A stretch of DNA of 64,000 bases, taken from contig NW_026115289.1 in NCBI RefSeq assembly GCF_001640805.2, positions 18,735 to 82,734 on the forward strand. The letters are read 5' to 3'. A program made the position numbers and the translations under genes. Every line of letters starts with the position of its first letter. Position 1 is the first letter of the stretch. This document shows, piece after piece, positions 39,203 to 50,000 of this stretch. The DNA comes from Lates calcarifer. Taxonomy: Eukaryota; Chordata; Actinopteri; Centropomidae. The notes beneath the pieces are model-generated. The model made no database searches and was not told the DNA's origin. It was given only the letters and a program-made list of their open reading frames with translations.

Positions 39203-40001
39203 CTGAAAGGTAAACAAATAAGTATAATAAATAATAATATTCAATCAATCATTAATACTTAAAACTTGTAATGTAGGCACTGTGTGTTCTTGACACATCT
39301 TAAATCATATTCACTATTATACCTCAGCCAGAAATGTTGGGCATAGCTTCAGAGATTCAATATATGAGTAAGTGGCTGAGACAAACACAATAGCAAAGTA
39401 ATGACAGCTAATTTATCAATGTATTGTAGCTTCTCTCACTTGTGTTACGGTTGCCTGCTGTAGACACAAACTTTGTAAAACTGTATCACAACCACAGCAC
39501 TGGACTTCAACACTTTTTTATGACATGTAGGCTGTTCTATCACAAGCTGTAATATTTACTCAGTTCATTTGGGCGAGTGAGGCAGTGACCACTCCCTTTT
39601 CCACACATCACAATCCATAGTTCAGATATAATAACATATCTGATGGGTTATAGGAATATTTACAGTTTAAAAAGCTTATTTCCTCTTATTTCAGTTCCTC
39701 TTTAAAACAGCTGAAGAGTGCAGAAAACAGAGAGAAATCCCTGACACCTGAATAATCTTGATAAATCATCTTCCAGTACACCAGCAGAAAAAGTAAATAG
39801 TGCTACAAAATTCACTGCATTTTTTAAAATTATTGTCACTTCAGTATGACTCTCAGTTCTGTGTTTCATTAGTATTTTACAGCATATTACTGATTGGATT
39901 GTCAACACAATATAGTGACAATAACACAGTAAACCTCTACATGTTATCCCAATGCAATGTATTCAGTGGAGAATGTAATACATTGAAACTGGTGTACTTA
40001 C

Positions 40002-40130
40002 ATTTTGTCTGTTCCTCCTTAATGCACAAACACGACTCCACTGGTGGTTGATCAGTCTTGAGCCCTTTGTTTTACAGAGTCTCCACCTCTTGCCAGTGTG
40101 CCCTCCTCTCAGTCTGCAGGGCACACTCAG
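40002..40130 (-). other. Gene A exon 1 (5' UTR leader)
   Basis: A GTAAGT donor (forward 39,996-40,001) follows a block closely similar to the one upstream of gene B, including a shared forward AGTCTCCACCTCT stretch. No start codon in frame with exon 2 is implied, so this is called a non-coding leader exon. Its 5' end cannot be fixed from sequence; 40,130 is approximate. Confidence 0.6.
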
Positions 40131-41400
40131 CAAGATCAGTTTAAATGCATAATTACATTACAGAAATGTAATAAATAAATCACCTATTTCATGAGTTGTA
40201 CATTTGTAAATGTAGAATAGTTGCACAGTTGTGATAAACCAGTTACAAGATAAATCTGAGGAGAGGATTAATGGCAAAGGAAGGAAGAAATACAATTGTG
40301 CTACATAAATCTTTGCCTGTGTGCCCTCTGAAATGCAGTGGAACGGAAATAAAGATAAACATCAAAAGCAAATACTCTGTATCTCGACGGACTTCAAAAC
40401 TGTACTTAAGTACTATATTTGATTAGATGTCCTTAGCTTAAAATAATGGGAAGAGAGGGGAGTGTTCTTGTCAGCAGTGTTTCCCTTCCTCTCTCAGCAG
40501 TTGAACCTTTTGTCAGATATACAATTTTTATACACTCGCTTGTATATTGTCAAATGGATTTTGTTTTGTGATGTGTCTATTTGTCTATTGTACTGCTAAT
40601 GCAGCTTCTGCAGTATGTTTTATCATGGGTATAACTGTGATATTACTGTGAAGCTTGCGTTTTAATATTTACAAATAATTTGTGTTGTATCAATCAATGT
40701 GGTAGGTAAAACAAAAGTGCACAATCATTGGTTTTACGTGCAGGCGTGTGTGGATAAATGTAATATTTGAACATGGAGGATTCAGTGATTGAAGCTACAG
40801 AAATATCTGTTCAAGAAGTCTAGTGTATCATTATTAGATTTAAAGATAAGCAAATCTCTCTATTTTCTAGGTTGGTTCCATGAGACCATCTTAAGATCAC
40901 ACAGAATTAGCCTCATCAGCACATTAGGTGAAGCCAACTCTGTATGATCTATATGACATTCCTCATACCATGGGGTGAATTACAGTCACTTTGGTGATCC
41001 CCATATAGTGTGCTTTTATTCTTGATACTTGGAAGGATGTTAAGTTGATTCTGTACTTATGAATGAGTAGAATTTTAAATGGACTTTTACCTAAGTAGAG
41101 CATTTGTGTATCTCCATGAAATTAAAGTTCATGGCCATGATTCAGAGTAATGTTGACTTCAAGACAAATCATCTGACCAGACCAGTAAAATAAAGATGCA
41201 TTACACACCTGGCAACACAGTAGCCTACAACGTTTGTTAACACTGGGGCTCCACACAACCACACCTGTTCTAAGATGATATGGAAATTACAATATTTGGA
41301 TAATTATAATTATAGGCGGGTTGGGGCTGACTGCTTTAGTCATGTCATTGTGGGGCTTGTTGCCAATCTATGAAACCAACCTGACAACAACATAGTCGCT
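40131..41400. other. Gene A promoter flank / intergenic
   Basis: The part up to about 40,700 is shared with gene B upstream DNA. The rest, to 41,400, shows no gene, RNA or clear repeat. Confidence 0.6.
40480..40489 (-). promoter_or_regulatory. Candidate Ets-IRF composite element upstream of gene A
   Basis: The minus strand reads GGAAGGGAAA, a match to the GGAANNGAAA composite motif bound by PU.1 with IRF4/IRF8 in lymphoid cells. It is about 350 bp upstream of the leader exon and is embedded in a block that is also conserved upstream of gene B. One short motif occurs often by chance, so this is tentative. Confidence 0.35.
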
Positions 41401-42654
41401 ACAAGAAAATTATGCAGTTTCATGAGTATTTCATAAAGAAGCTGCAGTTGGGGGAGGTTTCCAGAGATCAGACCGACTCATATGTTCTTCACGGTCATGT
41501 TTTTTTCATTTTTTTTTAAAGCTGCTTTGTCTCAAAGGATCCTGAACTTTAAAATATATTTCTGGTTGTTAAACAAGTCAAAAAGAAAGTCAAAGAGCAC
41601 ATCATCATGTTTTAAAAGTGATTTGGTGTCTTATGGATGCAAAAAACCCCAAACTGTTTTATGTTTGTGTTATGTAGGTATTACAGCTGAAAAAGTCAAC
41701 ATCATCCTATTTTCCAACAGTGTGTCATTAATCAGGACAATCCATTGGCTGTTTATTGTCAATAGTTTTTAAGGGTACCATGTCTTCAGAAGACAGCAAT
41801 CCCTGTAAAATACAGTTGACAATGAAGTCAGATAAAACTGAAACGTATCTACTCGGCTAACAACCACTAGTGTAAGTGGAAAAATACAGTATGTTCTCTT
41901 ATAATTTGGATTACGTGAGCTTAACCTTTTCAGGATCTTGATATTAACATTATCTCTGGTTCAGTTTGAAAACAAGACAAAGGTAAACAGGTTAGATGTG
42001 GTTCCTGTGAGGTTAGAAATGCTCTGGAACATGTTGAGACCAGTATGCAGTCTGCCAGTGCTGCCAGAGAAGACAACTTCACACATGTATCACACAATTA
42101 TGTATCTGTACAAAAACTTGAGTTGAGGACTGAGTTCTGCGATCAGTGCTCAGAACAGTGGTTCTTAACACTTTTATGTGAAGATATTGCATCTAAAGGC
42201 AATCACAAGTGGACAAATTCCTGGCGGGTCTATCAGGAAGGTTTTGTTTTGCTGTTTTTCTCAGTGTTTCAGTGTTAAAAATATTTCCTATTTTGTGTGC
42301 TCAATCATTAAATCATTTCCTGGTGCATGCATCAACAGCAGAATACACACCATTGCACACACGCATAATAAATAAACTTCTGCAAAAAGAATGCATGCCA
42401 TTTATCCTGAAAAAGAACTAAACTAACATTTTCTTGCATCAGTCACATCACGTCACAGTTGAAAAAGTTGAACAGGTCAACAGCAACATGCAGCCTCTTT
42501 CCAGAAACATATCATTACTCAGGACAATCCACAGACTTTACTGTTGACAGTAGAAAGTAGCTCCTGTAAAAATACAGTCGACAGTGAAGTCTGTGGATTG
42601 GTCAAGAGATAAAACCAAATCTCTCTATTTGGCTAACAACCACTTTGTGGAAAA

Positions 42655-42700
42655 ATACACTCACTGAGCACTTTCTTAGGAACACTATAATAATACTTGT
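42655..42700. mobile_element. Tc1-like terminal fragment
   Basis: CACTGAGCACTTTCTTAGGA resembles the terminal repeat of fish Tc1-type elements. Only the end is present, next to the mariner fragment. Confidence 0.4.
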
Positions 42701-42714
42701 TAACTAGTAACACA

Positions 42715-42905
42715 GATGCAATGACAATCAAAACAATCGCCACTCCCCATCCGCCCTACTTGCTGGATTTGGCTCCCTGCTACATCCTTCATCTTAAGTT
42801 TTATCTTAAATTTCATTTAAGACTCCTTTGAAGGGAAGGTGTTTCATCTCAGAAGTGTGTCTAAGAAAACTAAGTAAATTGAGCAAAGTTTCAGTGGAGC
42901 ACATA
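42715..42905 (+). mobile_element. Mariner transposase fragment in gene B 3' flank
   Basis: CATCCGCCCTACTTGCTGGA and the following bases encode a decayed version of the mariner HPPYSPDLAP motif, then a GAAGGGAAGGTGTTTC piece. No open frame survives. Confidence 0.5.
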
Positions 42906-43089
42906 GTAGAAAACAGCAAGAGCTATTTATTTATTGTATTTATTGTTTTTGCATGACCAGCCAGTATTTTTGTGCATTTACAACTATGTGAATGTGGAGA
43001 GATTATACTTCATACATGGACCATTTTTCAACAATATAGATGATAAAGGAACTAAACTACATGTGGCACATTCCAGTCAAAAGTGAACT

Positions 43090-44017
43090 TTACTGAGGTT
43101 TATTAGACAGTACTATATCAAACAGGTTTTTACATTTTGAATCAGTTAAGATTCTTTTTAAGAATGAAAAACAGTGAAAAAATGGTATAGTTAATAACTG
43201 AATGAGTAAAAAGCTACTACTAATCTATTTCTATTTCTCACATGAACACATCTAGAAATCATTATTTTCCAGTAAGCAAAAGTTTTGTCCTTGAACATGA
43301 AGGAAAAATTGTGATTGAAGATCATTACTTGAAAAGCCTGAAGTTTGTGTCAAATCCAACCAACAGCTAAATCTTGATTTTACTGTTCGAGGCTGAACCA
43401 TAAACACTCCTATCCCAATCAACCAAAACTAAGGTCATAAAATATAATCATGGACAGAAAAAAACATGAAAAAATATTATATAAAACTGTTAAATCTTCA
43501 AAAACACAAAGTCTTTGGGGTGTCAGAGTTTCCTTGTAGTAAAGACCCCTGCAATGGACTGCAATCAGTTAATTTCTAATTTTTAAAATCTAAAGTCTCT
43601 CTACATGTAATTCCCAAAAAACAAAGTCAAGGTACGTAACAAACCAACACTCAAAGAGAACTAAGATAATAACATGACAATAATAGTTGAGCACAAATCC
43701 AGAGACCTCATGTCTGCAGGGACATTCAGTGGGTGGTCAGGCCTCTGCTGTTTCTCTCCACTGAGCAAATCTGAAACATTTCAGAGATAAACATGATGAA
43801 GGATTGTCACATCAACCATTACCAGTATAGGCGGTTGCCTATGGCGCCACGTGGAGGATGCGCTGTTACAAGCCCTAAAATAAATAAATAAATAAAAATA
43901 ATAGTAATAATATGCAGCCCCAACAACCCCCCTCCCCCCACACTGAAACACAAAACACTACCATCTGTTTGAATCAGTTTGGATAAACCATTCCACCATA
44001 ACATACCTGTTCACATG
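43090..44017 (-). other. Gene B 3' UTR, including remnant of exon 22
   Basis: After the exon 21 stop (44018-44020), the exon 21 donor and a recognisable exon 22 (about 43,737-43,781, preserving ICSVERNSRGL) follow. The sequence then runs to a minus-strand AATAAA at forward 43,099-43,104. If exon 21 were skipped, an alternative short tail would be read. Confidence 0.55.
43099..43104 (-). terminator. Gene B polyadenylation signal AATAAA
   Basis: Minus-strand AATAAA at a position homologous to the gene A 3' end, about 900 nt after the stop. Confidence 0.45.
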
Positions 44018-47000
44018 TCAAGCAGTGCAGCAGCTGGGCCAGGTCAATCAGCTCTAATGTGATTAAAAGCATTGTTAACTGTATTCAGAACAAAAAGAGC
44101 TCATAATCAAGGGCATTTAAAAACATTATGTTGACAAGTCTTACCCAGTTAGTGACACTTCTTCATCTTGGCTAGACTTCAGATCATTGTAGTGTCTCCT
44201 CACCATGTCAAACGCTGTTGAAAAATCTTTGAAAACAAACAAAGCTTATAGTGTAAAATAAGTGCATTATTAATTCACAATTAGAAAGCTGTTTATTTAT
44301 TATATTAATACATTTACAGAGTTACAGTGCTTTTGGAGTGTTCCCTACCTGGGATTGAGTGATCATCTGTTTTGAGTGACAGCTCAATTGATTCCTTCAG
44401 AGTTCTCTCCAGCTCCTCCAGGATGTACATCTAATTCAGCATCAAAATAACTAATCAGTACTTATCACTCACACAACCAAATATTGTGTTCAAGATTTTC
44501 TGAGTCAAACATGAATGAACTGTTTAGATGCATGTTCAGATTGGGAAAATGGTTTATTCCTACACGTTTGCATACTTCACTTTAATATAGAAAAAAATCC
44601 TTTGTATAGATGAAGATAAAATAAAGTTGTGCAGCACAATATGTTTTACTATGTCATCATTATGTTTTATATTATAAAATGTGACAAACCTTCAAGTCAT
44701 TCAGATGGATCAACATCACATCTTTAGCCAGCTCATACATGACGTTCTTTGAATCATGTACATGCTTCTCAATGGTGTCCCTCATGTTATTCAGTATGCC
44801 CGTTCCATTAAATTCTGCTGCTCCTACAATAATAATACAATAAAACAGGAAACTGTTGTCAAATGTAATGTTTCTGCACAACTGTGTACATGTCTATTAT
44901 TATAGTGACAGCATGTACATATATCAAGATCTCTTTTATTACTTTTGTAGCATTCTTGCATGTTTGCCTCGATTGTCTCTGTCAGACTGCTGTAGATTGT
45001 TTTCTTATCCTCCCGGATGGTTTTGTTGAGTTTTGTCTTAATTTTTTCCTCCTTAAAGAGAGAACATAAATTATAGCTCAACATATTTTAAAAAACAAAC
45101 AAACAAATACATATAAGGCTCGTCTTTTTCTGTTTTTTTACGATAATCACCTGATGACACTTTTTTGACACAATTTGTTGTGTCATAATGAGTGTGTGTG
45201 TGAAAAAGTTTGGACATGCCTTCCCATTCAATGTTTTTTTTTTTTTTTTTTTTAATTTCTATTATTTTCTACCTATTGAAGACACCAAAACTATGAAGGA
45301 ACACATATTTGTGACTGCACTTGAGGATACATTCAAAGTTCTTTAAATTTTCCTGATTGACTGACCATGTCTTAAAGTAATGATGGTCATTTTTCTCTAC
45401 TTAGTTGAATGGTTGTTTCCATAATATGGATTAGAAAAATTCAAATAGGACTATTCACTGCATAGAACTGTGTACCAACTCTGAAGAATCTAGAAGGTCA
45501 TCATAGAAGGTCTGTCCAAACTTTTGACTGGTAGATAGATATAGATAGATAAATAGACAGAACACACTAATGGGTAGGATGATAATATTCTGGTGTTTTA
45601 CCTCTGTCTGGAGAAAAATCAGTTGTAGTTCGACATCTTTGTACTTTTGAATCAGCCTCTCTGTGCCAAGTGAAAATGTACTGACGACTCTGTTGAATGG
45701 TCCACATTTTCCTTCATTTCTGAAAAAGTTTAACAAGTTGAAATATTTCATATATTTAATTATGTAATTTGTATAAATATGCTATTACATATTATTTGTA
45801 TAAGGTATACAGGTTCTAAATTCTAGTTCATAAATGGGCCAACAAAAGGTTTTAGGTCCTCATTAAGTAATTTCTTACGGGAAGCTCTTCCTGAATTCCT
45901 CGTCAATGCTGTCAGTCAGGAATGAACTTAATGTAACGTTGAGATTTATCAGTTTCCTTTTTTTTGGTTTGTATCTGCCATTGTTCTCAACTATACACTT
46001 CAATGTCTGGTGAAATCCTCCAGCCTTTCGCTAAGAAAAAACATAAAAAACATCTTTAAAGACATATTCATGTGAAGTCATTTTAATGAAAGTGTAGTTA
46101 AAATACATACAGGATATAAGATGGACTTCAACTTTCTGTCACACAAACTTTTTGATTTTTCAACTCCCTCAACAAGGCATTTTTCAAAAGCCTCATAAGC
46201 CTCTTCCATGGGTTTTCGGACTCTATCAAGCTCACTCCTCATGGTTTCTTCTAGGTCTGCGCATACATCTGTTCTGTCAGCCTGAAATCAATCACACGTA
46301 TTTAAATCCTGTTAGTCTTGAGTATAATCATCCTTTAATTACTGTGATTACGCAGCCCATGAGTCATAGTGTGAACGGGCTGTCTGGGGAGGAATCTCAA
46401 GACTGCGTTTTAAATGGCTGATAAATGGTGTTGTAGACCACCTCCTCTTTTTAGTGATGGTAACTCCAGTTGTAGTGGAGAGGTGGACCCTCCTCAAATC
46501 AGTTAGAACTGAGGGAGCCTTTCAGTTTAAAGGTGAAAGCAAATTCAAATGCAAATTTTACAAGTTAGATGCATAGTTAATAGAAATATTAACCAAAATT
46601 AGGACGATTGAAGTCTTAATAATGAAGGAGATTTTATTACTTGACCTACCTCTTCTCTGCATCTTGCCCCTTGAATCAGAGACAGAATCCCGTAAGCTCC
46701 AGACACATAGTTTAATGTCTCTGAGTGACAGTCATTGAGATCTTGCAGAAATTCCTGAAGTTTGGGTATTTCTGTAAAATTAAAATGCAGTTTTTGTTTT
46801 ACATTTAAATTGCAAGTCATTGTTGCCTGAACTAAAGTGGTAAAAAGTAAACTAAAACAAATTATGTATTTGAGCTACACATTTTCTGTCATGAAGACTT
46901 CACCTACCTGTATCCTCTGATGACAGATATTTTCCTTTCAGAAACTCTTTGGAGCTCACTGTGAACACTGTGAAACAGTCTTCACTGAAGTGTTTCTGAA

Positions 47001-50000
47001 AAAAAGGTTTTGGTTTTAAGGCAGACCAGACAATATTTGTGTTAGACTTCGGTCAGTCTATGTAACTCACCTTAATCTGGCTTTGTTTTCTGAATTCTCT
47101 GATCACTGTTTCCTTGGCTTCTGAGTTTCTGTTAATTATGAGCGCAGTAACAGCATCTGCTGAACTAAAAGAAAACATGTTTATCAAGTGGCGCTCTCGT
47201 TTGGAGCACTGAAATCTGTAATTCTGACATTCATTTTTACGTTTTTGCATACAGTCGTCTTCTTTCCTCTCAGAATGTCAAAATTATCTTTCGTTAAACT
47301 TGTATCTGTTACTAACAACTCTGACATTCATGAGGTGTGATCAATAAGCTCTGAGACAGTTCCTGTTATGAAAGAATAGAACATGGCAGAATAATGCACA
47401 TGCAGCAAGTGCAAGTTGTTGTTGTGAGTCAATATTTCGAGTTATGTCATGCCATCAACATCTGGACCTGCATTACAGATATCTTCTTGACCAGTTGCAG
47501 GTGCAAATTTGCAATTGTATCATGACAATGTGTTGCCGCTGCCCACCTGCTCTACTCACAACATTTGGCTTTTTAAAGACACAGTCTCTGATTGCAGCTG
47601 TACACTGAAAAGTTTCAAACTTTATTTTGAAGATCTGTAATTCCCTTAGACTTTTCCTGGAAAAACTGTTTTAGATTAGTTAATTATGTTGGGTTCATTA
47701 GCAGCCGTTGATTTAAAGAAGAATTTCACTGAAAGAACTCTCCCTCACAAAATTGTTATAAAGCTGGCATGGTACATCTTTAAAGAGACTTTGGTTTGAC
47801 CTCTTGGTCACCAAATGCCTGGGTCTAATTTGGATGTTATATTTAATTATGTATTTTGGTATCATAAATTACTTACTGATCACACCAATCTTCAATAAGA
47901 TCAGACTTGGTGCAGATGAAGTGAATGTGCTGACACTCGCCACCATTTCCCATGATGCTACTGGCATTTTCCAGGATCTCCCAGGGTTCTTTCTCTGCTG
48001 CTGCTCGATTAATGTCGGTCACGATCCACACAGTAGAACAACTTCCAACAATCTGAGGAGGCATAATGGCAAATTAATTATGAATACTTAATTTAATTAT
48101 CAGTATTTCATCAAAACAGGATGTCGCATTTTCATGATAACTCAGTTATACACAATAAACAGCAGTACATGTGAATAAATTACCCCTTTCCACATTTTAT
48201 CTCTGCTCTTGTTACGGTCTCCACTTCCAGGAAGGTCCACAAGTGTGACATGCTGGAGAAAGTCATTATTAGGCACCCTGACAGTCACACACTTCACCAG
48301 TGGCCAGTATTGCCTCGTTACTTTTTTACCGTCTCCCACTTTCGAGTCACTTCTTGTGTATTTGACAATTTTTTCAGACAGCTCTTCAGCCTGTAATAAA
48401 TTATAAAATAAAGTAAGGTAATGTAAGGTGATTTTATTTAGATGCACATTCAGAGTGTTTTACAAATTGCACAGAAGAATTAGAACAGGATAAGATAAAG
48501 AAGAAGCACAATTAAGAGACACTATCATTGAAAGGAAAAAAGTTCAAATAAGGTCAATAAATAGTAACCTGAAGTAGAGACAAAAGCTTTGAATGATAAA
48601 GAACAACTATGTTTAAGATTTAAACACAACCAGCTTTTGATAGTGCCTAGGATCACCTAAGAGGTTATCAAGTATGTGTATCATGGTAGCATAAGGCAAC
48701 ATTTGTTGACCTGAGTCAGTCAGCAGACCCCAGTCTAATGGCCTAAAAATGAGACGCATTTTGAACATGTTTTAGTTTAGAGGGTGGGAAAGTACTGCTT
48801 TACATAATACATTAGAAGTAATAAGGAAATAAGGTTGCCAACTGAGGAAAAGAAATGATTGTTTTGCATAAAGGGGCTGGTCCAGTACCAGAGAGCTCAA
48901 CTATGTTTTCCAGCCTGTCCAACAGTTAAGTGTGACCAACTGGTTCAAAAGCAGCATTGAGACTTAATAATACAATAGAAGGTCTATGTACATGCCACTG
49001 TCATTTAGGAACTTCAAAAGTCCTGGAATTTATACAGTTACTTAAATGTATTTAGTTGTTGGTAGATAGTGTTATCACTGATTTTCCCGTGAATGGTAAA
49101 TTTGGTTTGAAAGATTTTTTAAAAAGTACATTTTATATACTGCTTTTAGTTTAATATTTGCTAAATTACTATTTAACTGAACCAAACTGGAATTGCTGGG
49201 CTGTATACATATTTCATACACCTCAATAATTGCAAATTCATAACTTTTACTATGTCAGACAGGCAAGAATGTTTTTTGAGAAGTGATATATAGATTTTGT
49301 TTACAATCTTACTTACTGATTCACATGTCAAAATCTTCCTCTTGGAATCAAGAAATTCTTTGATGTCTCTGAAGTATTTGCTGTCCATGAGATTTTCAAG
49401 GGATACGTCTCTCCATTCTTCTCCATACAGTGCTGACAGCTTTTCATCTGTGTCATGGTCATCATCGTCATTTTCCTTTTCCTGACATGCATTTTCTCTA
49501 GGAGTATGATACAAGTACCACAACTCCTCTCTCCACTCCTGACAAACAAAATAATAATTATGTTTTTACTTGAAGCTGAATTAAATGGCATGTAATGTAA
49601 CCAGTAACTGTAGTTTTACAGTTACACCGAAACCTTTCAACTAATTTCAAGTAAAGAAACATATTCAGCTCATTTTACCTCTTTTGTAATGAACTCAATT
49701 TCTGCTTCATACTTTGGGTTGTGCATGTTCGCCTCCACTTTAATCATGACTGTGGTACATGCACTGACACTTCCAGAGGGCAAAAGATTCTTCTCTCCAA
49801 TGACGGCATTTATCAAAGAGCTCTTTCCAGCCCCAGTTTTACCAAAGACACCGACCAGCTCCCTCTTGTCTATCTTCAAATCACTGATTTTAGTCCTGTT
49901 GTACAAAAGTTTAAATACAGGTTAATTGATTAATATACAAAGACTGAAAAAAAATATCAAAACCAGGAAGACATCTGTCTATGAACAGCCTGCTCATGCA

